Part shown: one piece after another, positions 35,025 through 46,380 of the stretch
Numbering within the stretch: the first letter of the stretch is position 1
Layout: each line of letters starts with the position of its first letter
Assembly (NCBI GenBank): GCA_030035585.1
Contig: CM057462.1
Span: 144,176,734 to 144,240,733, forward strand
Reading direction: 5' to 3'
Length of the DNA stretch: 64,000 nt
Origin: Dugong dugon
Taxonomy: Eukaryota; Chordata; Mammalia; Sirenia; Dugongidae
Translations under genes and position numbers: made by a program
Notes under the pieces: generated by a model
What the model saw: the letters and a program-made list of their open reading frames with translations, nothing else
Database searches by the model: none
Told to the model about the DNA's origin: nothing

Positions 35025-35562
35025 ATCATTAATGGTATCAAGCTCAGAACCACATATCCAAGGATCTTCTTCTCTCTGTGATTTCAGTTTAGAGTTAGCT
35101 AAGATGAGTGCCTGTGTGAGATTTGAGACAGTGGAATTGAAGCAGCATCCATTATTCTGTGAAGGATGTCATGTCTGTGAAGGTGATATAAAGAGACAAA
35201 GCTGTCTGGTGTTACAGTTGTCATCTTTTCTCTGTTTTCCATCCAGCTCCATTTTGTAACACTATTGATTAATAGTGGCTCCAAACACATCATCAAATAC
35301 TACACTGTGGCCCCTCAGAAGCAAAAATTTTATATACATTTTCTTACCAGCTTCCTTTTGTGGCCCTACTTTGGTGGCTGGATGTATTTTACTTCCCTGA
35401 TTGATTGGTTCTTGACAATCCTCATCCTCCAAATACCTCTTTTGGGTAAGAACTTCCTCAGCTCCTCTCATGACTGTGTAAGTTCTAATTCCTGTAATAA
35501 ATCACTTATTCCACAATTCACGATGGCTTTGCTTCCCTGATTGAACTCTATATAATACACTT
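35025..35562 (+). other. Possible LTR-like segment
   Basis: The end 'tgtaataaatcacttatt', then 'gcttccctgattgaactct' and 'taatacac', resembles the 3' ends of MaLR/ERVL LTRs (poly-A signal followed by 'ctgactaataca'). The rest is not recognisable, and no start or TSD could be set. Confidence 0.3.
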
Positions 35563-36045
35563 ATTAGTTTCAGAGGTGAGGTGCTGGTGTTTCACAAATC
35601 TAAATCTTGTCCATTGACTTTGGAAACAGGCAGGTGTTGGAGCCTGGAAGCATGAAAAGGATACAGTGAGTGGAGATTAAAAAAGAAAGTGAAATCTGAA
35701 AGGGTTAGGAAGAAATTGCTACTGGAGGCAAAAGGTGGCATATGTTCTATAGTGGTGAAGTTTACTGATACCATTTAGAAGACTGCAAATGTGCCTAATA
35801 AATTTGTGAATTTTGTTAAGGGAATTTCCTAGCAGAATATTGAGATACCAATGGCTTCCTTTAGCTACCTGTAATGAAGTGCAGCCTGAGAAAGTGAACT
35901 AAAGAAGGAACTGTTTAAGTTCCAAGTAGACTTAAAAGAACTGTAGAAAACATACGAATTATTCCATCGAGCAAGAAAATAGTCTTAAAATTAGAAATGA
36001 CTTTGGGGAAAAGATGAAACCAGTCAGTATCTTATGTATCAGATT
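35563..36045. other. Unassigned intergenic DNA
   Basis: About 480 bp without coding potential or a family I can name. Confidence 0.5.
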
Positions 36046-36067
36046 TATATATATACATATGTATGTG

Positions 36068-36119
<52 letters not shown>
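36068..36119. repeat. Compound (AT)n(AC)n microsatellite
   Basis: About 16 bp of AT repeat directly followed by about 36 bp of AC repeat. Confidence 0.95.
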
Positions 36120-36121
<2 letters not shown>

Positions 36122-36301
36122 GAAACCTGTGGTAGCCAGAACTCAACAGGACTGCCTTGTTTTTCCTGGTGTCTTAATTTTCCACCTTTGACAGGGCAGT
36201 CATTACTTTTCTACTGTTCTCTATTTAGCGGAAAATATTCGAGTTTTCCTTCTCTGACAGGTTTCTGCCTTACACAGGTTCCGGCTTTCACATAAATATA
36301 T

Positions 36302-36392
36302 ACATATTATATATATATATATATATAAATATGTATATTTATAAATACATATTATATATATATATATATAAAAAATATGTATATTTATAAAA
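36302..36392. repeat. AT-rich tandem duplication, 45-bp unit
   Basis: Two adjacent copies of a unit beginning 'acatattatatatatat' and ending 'tatgtatatttataa', starting at 36302 and 36347. The copies differ slightly in TA number. Low-complexity DNA. Confidence 0.8.
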
Positions 36393-36419
36393 TAGTAAAA
36401 AATACATATATATGTAGTC

Positions 36420-36735
36420 TTGGGAAGGCTATAGGGAAATAGGTATTTTGTACATTGCTGCTGGGAAAGCAAACTGACAGAAGATTTTGATAGGTGAATT
36501 TGGCATTATCTTACAAAATTACATAGACACTTCATTTTGACCCAGCAAACCTATATCTAGGAATTTCTAACAATATGAACATATATCTCTACAAGGTTAT
36601 TCACTGCAGCATTGCACTATTACAAATATTAGAAACAACCTAAATCTCCATACACAAGAAATAATTTGAAAGAGCTGCCAACTGGCAATTATGGAGCAAT
36701 TTGAGAAATAAAATAAATAATAATAGTAAAGGATT
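36420..36735 (+). mobile_element. Old L1 ORF2 C-terminal/3' fragment
   Basis: Diverged L1 phrases in plus order: 'gtacattgctgctgggaaag', 'gacccagcaaacctatatct', 'caaggttattcactgcagca' and 'aaacaacctaaatctccat'. No open frame remains. Placental-era L1M type by divergence. Confidence 0.75.
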
Positions 36736-36859
36736 ATACTTGTAAAATAAATATCTGCAAGAGTATATTTTTATAAATAAATAATAGAATATATAAATTA
36801 GTGGGGACAAATGGAAAGCCTTTCCTTACAATAGAATTCAAATTCCTAAATGTAGAAGA

Positions 36860-37130
36860 ATTGATGACAACACAATATCATCATTTGGTAAAATCCATAG
36901 TGCTGCTTGAGTGTCTTCACAATATGGCATCTGGATTTCCCCAGAGTGAGTTATTTCAAAAAGGTAGCAAGACAGAAGCTGCCGCGACTTTTACTATCTG
37001 CCCTCAGAAGCCACACTCAATTATTTCTGCCATATTCAATTTGCTAGAAGAGAGTCACTAAGTGTAGCTCACACTGAAGGTGAAGGGAACTAAGCTCCAT
37101 CTCAGGAAGGGAGAAATATCAAAGAATAAC
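36860..37130 (-). mobile_element. MaLR LTR fragment (MLT1 type)
   Basis: Minus-strand match to the MLT1 LTR. Plus-strand phrases are 'atatggcatctggatttccc', 'cagagtgagttatttcaaaa', 'tctgccatattcaatttgct' and 'gagtcactaagtgtagctca'. Diverged, and partial at both ends. Confidence 0.7.
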
Positions 37131-37136
37131 TTTTTT

Positions 37137-37260
37137 TTTTCAATAAAATTTTAATTTTGGAATCATTGTATATTTACAGAAAATCTTCAGAGTTCCCATA
37201 TATTCTTCATTTAGTTTATCTTTTATGATCTTGGAACCTGATAACATTATTTTTTGGATG
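37137..37260 (-). mobile_element. Old L1 3' UTR fragment
   Basis: After a T-run, 'tgtatatttacagaaaatct' and 'agagttcccatatattcttc' resemble the antisense of an old L1 3' UTR. Short and uncertain. Confidence 0.4.
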
Positions 37261-37299
37261 ATTTTACTCTGTATTTCTATCTCGGAACATATTCTATAA

Positions 37300-38165
37300 G
37301 AAAAATTGTTTAAAAACTCTGAATTTCTGTGCCCAAATGATGTTTTAGGGTAAAAACATCATAAAGTTTAATAAAGCAAAAAGAAAGTTTTATTTGGCAT
37401 ATATTCAAAGAGGCAAAAGTGTGAAACAGACAAGCATGCTGCCAGAGCCAAGTCTGCCCAATCCAAGGAACAATACAGAATCATCAGCATATATTAACAT
37501 TACAAATGGGTGAAACCTTTGAAACCATCACCTTTTCACAGATTGGCTAGAAACTGTTAAGTCACAATGATTTTACATTTTAATCATCTTTCTTAAAAAT
37601 CTTGGTACAGGTTTCAGTAAAGATGGTCAGGAGGGTCTTCATTGGTCCAACAAATCTTACTGTTCACTGAATGCTAACTGAAAAAGATAAGAGTGGAAAG
37701 TATATGGGTCTTTTGTGCTCTGTTTTATGATTTGTTTATGTGAAAGTTTCCCTAAAAGATGTTTTCCAAGATTGTCGTAGCTATTGTCTTTATACCTCAG
37801 GGCACAGTTGATGTGTCCTTGTGAGTCCAGCTCCAGCTGGGTCACATTCTAGGCCAGAAAATAATGGCTCCAATATTATCTCCTAAGTCAAGGACAAAAT
37901 CTAAAATTGCATATGACCTTATGTGTAAATATTAGCTTTCTATTAAAGGTAGAAAGCCACATTAATACCAAGAAATTTTCTGAATGGTGCAAGTGATTCC
38001 CTTATTAAAAAGTATATATAATTATTTCAATTAAAATAGCTTTTATTGTAAACGGGTTGTGCATTGGATTTGAAAAAATTATTCAAAGCATACCAATCGA
38101 TTAGCTAGAAGCAACATTTTTGAAAGAAAACAAACGTGGTCATTCAAATATTTTTGACCTGACAA
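37300..38165. other. Unassigned DNA, possibly with an old minus-strand LTR
   Basis: No gene. The stretch 'gttttatttggcatatattc' followed by a more GC-rich 200 bp could be an old LTR read on the minus strand, but no termini or family are visible. Confidence 0.35.
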
Positions 38166-38169
38166 ACTG

Positions 38170-38660
38170 TTTTGATTCTCCTAGAATTCAGACTTCTGGG
38201 TTCATGGAGTTGAGGTAATTCACCCAGGCCAGTTGCTCTTAGGTGTCCTTTTGAATCTTGAGCCTTTAGGGAACTGTTTTCCTAAAGTCACCTTCAAGTC
38301 AAACAATCACCTAGTAAGCAGTTTAGCAGAGATCATTCTGCCTTAGGCACTGGGCTCTTGCAGATAATTATCTATGTGCAGACAGTTTCCAGGAACAGGA
38401 ACTCCAAGGTCTGACTGGAAAATGTATGGCATGTCCTTAGTGACTCTTTTTCTCGGATCTCCTGGAACCCTGTGTGTGTTCTAATGTTATCTCCTGAGAA
38501 ATTAACATGACAAGGACCTATATAACCCTGCTTTCACTGTTCCCTCTTCAGAGCACTTTCCCCATACATTTGAGTTGCCTGATTGAAATTGTATCTACTC
38601 ACAATAAATATATTCAGTTACACTAATTTTTGGTGTTTCTCTAAGCATTTAGGCTTTTGA
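38170..38660 (+). mobile_element. Probable ERV LTR
   Basis: Promoter-like and poly-A-like signals are spaced as in an LTR: 'tatataa' near 38519, then 'ctttcactgttccctcttca', then 'aataaa' near 38603. This arrangement and the local GC rise suggest a class I LTR in plus orientation. No clear TG/CA ends or TSD, so the boundaries are approximate. Confidence 0.45.
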
Positions 38661-38817
38661 CAGACCTAATCCCAGAAGTACTTATCTCAAAACCTGAGTT
38701 TTCTTAAGGGTAACTATTAAAAACAAAACTGAACTGAAAAGTAAAACAATAATTTTATTGGCTTAAATAAAAAAAAAATTATAAAATGAAAGAGGTAAGT
38801 TCTCTCCCCCTTCACAG

Positions 38818-39314
38818 TGTAACCTGATGAGGGTGGGTGCCGCCTGGTGCAACCCCTCAGGTCAGTTGAGAGACACCAGGCCTTTGAGAAAGAGAAAGTA
38901 GACTTTATTGCAAGCTGGTCAGGCAAGGAGCTCAGAGACTAAATCTCAAATCAATCTCCCTGAAGTTGGGGATTCTAGGGCAGTTACAGTGTTTGTGATA
39001 GGAAAGTTATGCATAACTCATGAAGTTTCTGAGAATAAATGGGCAATTCCAGGAACTAATTAACGTGTGGGGTGCAAAGGGGGGTGCAATATGGCATCTA
39101 GGGGGTGTGTTTTTTTCCCCTACTATGCATGAAGTTCATATAAGGAGAGCTTTGCAGCTTATTGCCCATGTCTGAATGGAGAAGGACAGTGAAGCAGCCT
39201 TGGGCAGAGAAGCAGTGAAGAGACATTGGGCTGCTACACAAGATGCCTTATCAGAAACTCACAGACCCAGAATGTGATGGAAGGAGGAGGAACAGTTTAA
39301 CCCTGTTGGTTACA
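38818..39314 (-). mobile_element. Solo ERV LTR with perfect 7-bp inverted ends
   Basis: Begins TGTAACC (38818-38824) and ends GGTTACA (39308-39314), a perfect 7-bp inverted pair with the TG...CA rule of retroviral LTRs. The antisense poly-A signal 'tttatt' at about 38905 places it on the minus strand. Flanks 'acag' and 'atag' agree at three of four bases. Length 497 bp. Class I is possible from the 4-bp flank but unproven. Confidence 0.7.
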
Positions 39315-39383
39315 ATAGCACTGGTAACTGTAGGAGTATCAAGATAAAGGAGAGGCAGTGGTTCACCTGTGGCACTTGTAAAA

Positions 39384-39547
39384 AAAAAAACAATAAACAA
39401 ACCCGTTAACATCGAGTTGATTCCATCTCATAGAGACCCTAGAGGACAGCGTAGAACTGCCCCATAGTGTTTCCAAGGAGTGCCTGGTGGATTTGAACTG
39501 TAGACCTGGTTAGCAGCTGTAGCTCTTAACCACTATGCCACCAGGGT
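39384..39547 (-). mobile_element. AfroSINE with 8-bp TSD
   Basis: Minus-strand SINE. On the plus strand: A-rich/AAC tail, 'acatcgagttgattccatct', 'acagcgtagaactgcccca', then tRNA-like head 'agctcttaaccactatgcca'. Flanked by 'ttgtaaaa' at 39376-39383 and 39548-39555. Confidence 0.9.
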
Positions 39548-39559
39548 TTGTAAAAGTAG

Positions 39560-40205
39560 GTGTAAATTATTACAATCAATAGGCAGTCAAGTGGAAAGAT
39601 ATATTAAAACTTCACCATTTTAGAATTAAACCACATTAGACATTGCTGGAGAAAGAGTAAAACTGTGGAGTCATGGATTCTACTGAGTGCACATCTAGGT
39701 GAACAATTCATTTCATTACCATTTTGATTGTTACATACACCTTTCATTTTCCTTGTCAAATTAGGGGGACACTGAAGAAGGAAGAATTGGAAATAATGAG
39801 ACAATATTGTGGCAATTTCCTAATAAATTTAAATATCTGTGAGGGAGGGAGAATCTATCTACCTCTCTGGACTTTTATCATTATTTACCTTAAATTTTAG
39901 GCGTCAAACTTACAATAATTTCCTTTTAAAAAACTCTGAAGCTCTTTTCCCCTTCTTTCATTACAATCAGACAATCAGATCACTCCTGACCCTGTGCTGA
40001 TGACACGGATTGAAGGAAGGCAGAATTGTTGTTACTTGGAATAGTGATGGAGAAGTCATATGGGTACTACTTACCACATGGGTCCCCAACCTTCTTTTTT
40101 TCTCCGTAACTCAAAAGATCTAAGTTACAAGTTTAGATGTTAGTTTCTCTCCCCATTCACCTTTGCCTTAGAATCTGACTATATCCCAATACATCCCTTT
40201 CCCCA

Positions 40206-40248
<43 letters not shown>

Positions 40249-40874
40249 AGTATCAATAGGTCATCAATAAAACTCCTAATTTTTACTCTTTGCCCATTTT
40301 CTCTTTTGAATGAGATGTGAATAATGCAGGGCATGAAGAAAAATTAGAACTTGAATTCCAAATTGAAATTTTACATAAGATTATTTATTCATCATACATG
40401 GATTTCTAAACTAGTTTTTTAAAATATTGAATATAATACAGCAAATTTTGTTGTCTATTTAAAAATTCCAGGGTATCCAAATTATGAAGTATTATTTTAA
40501 TTTTCAATCAATAGGCACTACTTTAACACCTACCTTACCTCAGCACTGGGTCATTCCTATTTGTGTGCAATGCAGTGCATGCCACGTTTTGGATAAAACA
40601 TAAATATACATGAAAATGCTGAATGCAAATCCTGTATATTTTCAATTGTAACATTTTCTTTTTCTGTGGATGCTTTGAAATGCTAACTTAGCATTCTGGT
40701 CTCCTGGCTGACAACCAGTTTGACTCTCTGTTTCAGTAAGCCTTTTTTTTGCTTTAATTTTCTGAGTTAAATTTTCTTTAGGTGACCAATATTCAAGACA
40801 CAAAATAGAACATGCACCAGAAGCAGATACACTGAAGCAATTATTTGTCCTCTTCTGTTCAATCAAATATATAT
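39560..40874. other. Unassigned DNA with a (CA)n microsatellite
   Basis: No gene recognised. A pure CA run of about 40 bp lies at 40207-40246. The minus strand at 40642-40920 has a short open stretch without family features. Confidence 0.5.
40207..40246. repeat. (CA)n microsatellite
   Basis: Uninterrupted run of about 20 CA units. Confidence 0.97.
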
Positions 40875-41862
40875 GATTGTTGTTAAGTGCCGTCAAGTCA
40901 GTTTGCGACCCTATGTACAACAGAACGAAACGCTGCGCAGTCAGTCCTGCAACATCCTCACAATCGTTGTCATGCTTGAGCCCATTGTTGCAACCACTGT
41001 GTCAATCCATCTATCTCCCTGAGGGTCTTCCTCTTTTTTTGCTGACTCTCTACCAAGCATGATGTACTTCTCCAGGGAATGATCCTTCCTGAAAACATGT
41101 CCAAAGTATATGAGACAGAGTCTCACCATCCTTGCTTCTAAAGAGCATTCTAGCTGTACTTCTTCCAAGACAGATTTGCTTGTTCTTTTGGCAGTCCATG
41201 GTATACTCAATATTCTTTACCAACACCATAATTCAAAGGTGTCAATGCTTCTATATTCATTGTCCAGCTTTAGCATGCATATGAAGTGATTGAAAACACT
41301 ATGGATTGGATCAGGCACACTTTAGTCTTCAAGGTGACATTTTTGCTTTTTAACACTTTAAAGAGGTTGTTTGCAGCAGATTTGCCCAATGCAATGTGTT
41401 TTGATTTCTTGACTGCTGCTTCCATGGGTGTTGATTGTGAATTCAAGTAAAATGAAATTCTTGACAACTTCAATATTTTCTCCAGTTATCATAATGTTGC
41501 TTACTGGTCCAGTTGTGAAGATTTTTGTTTTCTTTATGTTGAGGTGTAATCCATACTAAACATTGTAGTCTTTGATCTTCATCAGTAAGTGTTTCAAGTC
41601 CTCTTCACTTTCAGCAAGCAAGGTTGTGTCATCTACATAACACAGGTTGTTAACGAGTCTTCCTCCAATCCTGACGATCCGTTCTTCTTCATATAGTCCA
41701 GTTTCTCGGATTATTTGCTCAGCATACAAATTGAATAGGTATGATGAAGGGATACAACCCTAATGTACACCTTTCCTGACTTTAAACCATGCAGCATCCC
41801 CTTGTTCTGCTTGAATGACTACGTCTTGATCTATGTACAGGTTCCTCCTGAGCATAATTGAG
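40875..41862 (-). mobile_element. RTE LINE, 5'-truncated 3' third
   Basis: Minus-strand RTE containing the 3' end ('tgttgttaagtgccgtcaag' in plus view) and about 1 kb upstream, ending inside the RT region at 'cataattgagc'. Coding remains include the C-terminus (40941-41210, 'MSIPWTAKRTSKSVLEEVQL'). The RT motif is YVDD at 41628-41639. The frame is broken. Confidence 0.9.
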
Positions 41863-42712
41863 CTTTCTTGAAGTCTTCACTATTAGATGGTGAAGGGATG
41901 GAACTGCATGTTTATTCTTATTTTTACTTTTTCTCGTGTCTGTGTTCTTCCTCCTGGCAGGTGTTGAATTAGATTAAAGGGCCATCATCTATTTATGTAT
42001 TATAGTATTTTATCTTTAGGGAAATTTGAATTTACCTTAAAATAAGTTATTTTCAAACAATTTCACATTGAAATGAATCTTGTATCTTTCTCTTGCACCT
42101 ACTCCTATTCTTATGCCTAAACACGTAGCCTGATTTTGAATAAATCAATGTACATCTAAGCTGAAATTCATGTAACATACTTAACCCTTTCCTATGCCTA
42201 TGAAAATTTATTAAAACTTGCATTTGCTTTTGCAGAAGGAAAAAAAAGAAAAACAAATTGAGTGACTAAAAAGATGTGTTCTTGCAATATTAGTAATTAG
42301 AAAGGATTTTCTTTTTAAGTCCCTTTTCTTCAAAAGATTATTTTACATGAAATATTAAATCATCAGTAGGAGCCAGAATTCAAACCTGCATCAATAATTT
42401 CTTAAGAAAAATGTTTATGATACTCATATTAACAGACATCTATATATAAAAATCTTCATGTAAAATATTCATTAAGAAGTACAACTTTGCTTTTAGATTT
42501 TCTTTAATATTATTGTAATGAGGAGTCTGACTCCATGTTTTGATGTTCATCTGCTGATGGCGTGTGAGCCTCCCCTCTTCCCCTCCCCTTGTGTCTCGTA
42601 TTTGGACCAACTGAAAAGAAAGCCTGGTTTCTCTCTTCTTGTGTGCCTCAAAGACATTCAAACCACACAAGCTCCTTCTTAAACGCAAGAACCTCACTCC
42701 AGCATTACCTAC
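41863..42712. other. Unassigned DNA; possible older LTR from about 42515
   Basis: No gene. From about 42515 the sequence becomes more GC-rich ('gtctgactccatgttttgat'), and it may join across the LTR at 42713-43244 to a matching GC-rich stretch ending near 43470. This is uncertain. Confidence 0.3.
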
Positions 42713-43244
42713 TGTCATGGATTGAATTGTGTCCCCCAAAAAACATCTGTCAACTTGGCTGGGTCATGATTTCCAGTATTGTATGATTGTGTAATCTGAC
42801 ATGATTTCCTTATGTGTTATAAACTCTATCACTATGATGAGGTTATACATGATCTCCTTATGTGTTGTAAATTCTATCACTGTGATGAGGTTATACTGAT
42901 GAAGTTTACAAGATTAGATAGTGTCTTAATCAATCTAATTTGAAATATAAAAGAGAGAAATCAGCAGAGACACAGGGTAACCTCACACCACCAAGAAAGC
43001 AGTGCCGGGAGCAGAGTGTATCCTTTCGACCTGAGGTTCCTGCACTGAGATGCTCCCGACCAAGGGAAGACTGATGCATCACAAGAAGTTTCCTCCAGAG
43101 CTGACAGAGAGAGAAAGCCTTCTCCTGGAGCTGATACCCTGAATTTGGACTTGTAGTCTACAGGACTGTGAGAGAATAAATTTCTCTTTATTAAAGCCAT
43201 CCACTCATGGTATTTCTGTTAGAGCAGCACTAGATGCCTGAGGC
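42713..43244 (+). mobile_element. Solo LTR, ERVL-like, plus orientation
   Basis: Starts 'tgtcatggattgaattgtgt' and ends 'ctagatgcctgaggca'. Flanks 'cctac' (42708-42712) and 'cctat' (43245-43249) agree at four of five bases. Poly-A signal 'aataaa' near 43178. An internal 50-60 bp partial tandem repeat ('ttccttatgtgttataaact', 'tccttatgtgttgtaaattc') lies at 42806-42895. Same family as 31254 and 62292. Confidence 0.85.
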
Positions 43245-43249
43245 ACCTA

Positions 43250-44042
43250 TTAATAACAATAAAAATCTAGGCCGATCTCCTTTCCTTGTTCTTTTATGTC
43301 ATTTTGGGACCTGCTTGAGGGGCCTGCCCTGGTATCCCCAGAGACCTTAATTATGTAAACTTTAAATCTTTTCATACCCTCTTGGTGTGTGCCTGGTGTC
43401 ATCAGTCTCAGCATCCAAACCAAACTTTGAGTTGGGGTGGGGGTCCACCTGCCTTTGCAGGTAACCATAACAATTATACACTATACACTCAAGCATACCT
43501 GTTTTTAAAGCATAAATTTTTCATTCAATTTAAAATGCCGTATCTAAAGTTTTGATTATCCTTGCTGAAGCAGAAGTTTTGCTTCTGCTCCATTCTAATT
43601 CTACTGTATCTGTCAATAGACTTTATCACAGTGGATCACAAAGCATAATCATCTCAATTATTGCTTCCGTCTCTGAGGCTAAGGACAGAGTTTTTCATGT
43701 TCCATTTATCCTCTGTTGAACATTTGTTTCAGGTGGTTTATATTCATGCTTCATGTGTTGTTAATTCTTTCCCATATTTCTTTTTGATATTTAAGCTATG
43801 GACGTTAATCCTGTCATGGCAATTCTTTGCTTTTGCTTTTAAATTGTATTTACTTCCTTCAATTGTTTGGCTTTTATTTTATTTGACCCTTTTTTTTTTT
43901 TTTTTTTTTTTTAATCTTCCACTGGACAATTGTTTCTATTCAGTCCATTTCAGAGGAAAATTTCCTCAAGAAATTTTCATTTTAATATTTAAAACTAAGC
44001 ACCAGGCAATAATATTCATACACGTACTTTTTTCACTGTTCA
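43250..44042. other. Unassigned DNA with a long poly-T run
   Basis: No gene recognised. A run of more than 20 T lies at about 43890-43912. The 43250-43470 part is GC-rich and may be the right half of an older LTR split by the element at 42713. Confidence 0.4.
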
Positions 44043-45125
44043 GGAAAGATATTTACCTGTGTTTTATTTACTATGCAAAGGCATTCGACTGTGTGGATCA
44101 TAACAAATTATGAATAACATTGCAAAGAATGAGAATTCCAAAACGCTTAATTGTGCTCATGAGGAACCTGTATATAGGTCAAGAGACAGTAGTTCGAACA
44201 GAACAAGGGGATACTGCGTGGTGTAAAGTCAGGAAAAGTGTGTGTCAGGTTGTATCTTCTCATTACACATACTCAATCTGTATGCTGAGCAAATAATCTG
44301 AGAAGCTGGACTATATGAAGAAGAACTGAGCATCAGGATTGGTGGAAGACTCATTACAACCTGCGTTATGCAGATGACACAACCTTGCTTGCTGAAGTGA
44401 AAAGGACTTGAAGCACTTACTGATGAAGATCAAAGACCACAGCCTTCAGTATAGATTTACACCTCAACATAAAGAGAACAAAAATCCTCACAACTGGAAC
44501 AATAAGCAACATTAGGATAAACGGATAAAATATTGAAGTTGTCAAGGATTTCATTTTACTTGGATCCCCAATCATCGCCCATGGAGGCAGCAGTCAAGGA
44601 ATCAAAAGCCACATTGCACTGGGCAAATGTGCTGCAAAAGCCCTCTTGAAAGTGTTGAACGGCTAAGATGTCACCTTGAAGACTAAGGTACACCTGACCC
44701 AAGCCACGGTGTTTTCAATTGCCTCATACGCATGCAAAAGCTGGACAATGAATAAAGAAGACTAAAGAAGAATTGATGCCTTTGAATTGTGGTGTTGGTG
44801 AAGAATATTGAATATACCATGGACTGCCAAAAGAATGAACAAATCTGCCTTGGAAGAAGTACAACTAGCATGCTCCCTAAATGCAAGGATGGCAAGACTA
44901 CATCTCACATACTTTGGATATGCTATCATAGTGGATCAGTCCCTGGAGAAGGATAGCGTGCCTGGTAAAGTAGATGACCAGCCTAAAAGAGGAAGACCCT
45001 CAACGAGATGGATTGACATGATGGCTGCAGCAATGGTTTCAAACATAACGATGACTGTGAGGATGACAGAGGACCGGGAAGTGTTTTTTTACATTGTACA
45101 TAGTGTCACTATGAGTGGAAACTGA
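44043..45125 (+). pseudogene. RTE reverse transcriptase C-terminal part, broken
   Basis: Fragments of the RT palm (44043-44110, ending 'AKAFDCVDHNKL'), the YADD region (44367-44378), and a C-terminal open piece at 44808-45125 ('MNIPWTAKRMNKSALEEVQL'). Several frames are used and there is a stop within 15 codons of YADD. Inactive. Confidence 0.8.
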
Positions 45126-45149
45126 CTTGATGGCACCTAACAACAACAA
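44043..45149 (+). mobile_element. RTE LINE, 5'-truncated, plus strand
   Basis: The 3' third of an RTE in plus orientation, starting in the RT region at 'gatatttacctgtgtttta' and ending in the tail 'cacctaacaacaacaa'. It shows the sense strand of what the minus-strand copies carry. The RT catalytic YADD is intact at 44367-44378, followed closely by a stop. No convincing TSD; 'tttcact' occurs near both ends. Confidence 0.92.
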
Positions 45150-45369
45150 TTTTAAAATTTCACTATCATAGTCACTTGGTCTATATGTCGGAAGGCTATG
45201 TGTCCCATGAGATATTCCTTGGAAACAGTTGTATTTATTACACACTGTGAATATATTGGCAATCATTAGTTTATGTCTTTCAGTGTAGTGTGACTTTTGC
45301 AGTTTACATGTGCTCTAGTAGGTAGATTTGTGCATTTTATAACTCGACAGTTTTAAATCTTGAAAATGC

Positions 45370-45624
45370 TCTCAAAAGGAGCATATAGTTAGGTTTATCT
45401 TTTTCTAAATCAAGTTTGACAATATTAGATTTGTATGTGAAGTATTTATTCTATTAACATTTAATGCAATTACCTATGCAATTCCATTTATGCCTATCAT
45501 ATTACTATTTTTAATCAGTTCTATCTTTTCTTGTCTCATTTTTTGTTATTAGTTCATTTTTACCTTCCAATAAGTCATTAAAATTGATTACGTATGAATT
45601 CCAAATGCATCTTTGATTTAACAC
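45370..45624 (-). mobile_element. Old L1 fragment (ORF1-ORF2 junction region)
   Basis: Minus-strand phrases 'gcatatagttaggtttatct', 'aacatttaatgcaattacct' and 'cttttcttgtctcatttt' follow the order of the start of ORF2 in old L1s. Diverged, and cut on the right by the SINE at 45625. Confidence 0.6.
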
Positions 45625-45786
45625 AAAACCAAAACCAAACCCGTTGCTGTAGAGTTTATTCTGACTCATAGTGACCCTATAGGACAGAGTAGAACTGCCC
45701 CACAGGGTTTCCAAGGAACAGCTGGTGGATTCGAACTGCTGACCTTTTGGTTAGTAGCCAAGCTCTTAACCACTGTGCCACCAGGG
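45625..45786 (-). mobile_element. AfroSINE
   Basis: Minus-strand SINE. Plus-strand order: 'aaccaaacccgttgctg' tail, 'tcatagtgaccctatagg', 'gacagagtagaactgcccca', head 'agctcttaaccactgtgcca'. Complete; TSD not clear. Confidence 0.92.
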
Positions 45787-46176
45787 ACGGTCTAATATCA
45801 ATTGTTAAATTTATCACTTCCTTCTTACTTCTAGCTACTCAGCTTCTTGTATTCTCATCAGAACTCAGCAAATGTCCTGTGGAAGAAACCAGCCAACATT
45901 TGAAACCTCTCAGGATACCAGTTCTTCATGCCAACACCATGTGTCTGCTCAAAGTTTTCACTGGTTTCCCTGTTTTTTAACAGAGATGCACAGATGGCAG
46001 TGAGGTGGCAGGTAGAGACCGGCGGCTCATCCTGGAGAAATTATCCATCTCTGGCACACTGGTTTACCTAAAGAAGTACTCTCACCTTAGTAGCATCAAG
46101 TTTAATAATTAAAATGAATATTACTGTATACCACCTAAATTGATTCTGATTTTGTGGGTCTTAAAGTAGAGTCTTA

Positions 46177-46376
46177 AGGATCCTAGGTGGCAAAGTGGTT
46201 AAGCACTGGGCTGTTAATCCAAAGGTTGGTGGTTCAAACCTACCCAGCAGCTCCAAGGGAGAAAAGACCTGTCAATCTGCTTCCATAAAGATTACAGCCT
46301 AGGAAACCCTATGAGGCAGTTCTACTCTGTCACATGGGGTCACTATGAGTCAAAATCAACGGCACCTAATAACAAC
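46177..46376 (+). mobile_element. AfroSINE, plus strand
   Basis: Head 'aggatcctaggtggcaaagt' with an A-box-like 'tggcaaagtgg' and a B-box-like 'ggtggttcaaacc', body 'aatctgcttccataaagatt', then tail 'cacctaataacaacaaaa'. The tail is the same as the RTE 3' end at 45135-45149. Confidence 0.92.
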
Positions 46377-46380
46377 AAAA

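Noticed and set aside
36068..36392. CRISPR-like or satellite array
   Set aside because: Only low-complexity AT/AC repeats and a two-copy AT-rich duplication, with no spacers.
38170..39314. A provirus with two LTRs
   Set aside because: The two LTR-like segments differ in sequence and orientation, and only about 150 bp of non-retroviral DNA lies between them.
46177..46260. tRNA gene
   Set aside because: A- and B-box-like motifs are present, but the sequence continues into the SINE body and tail. No cloverleaf can be completed.
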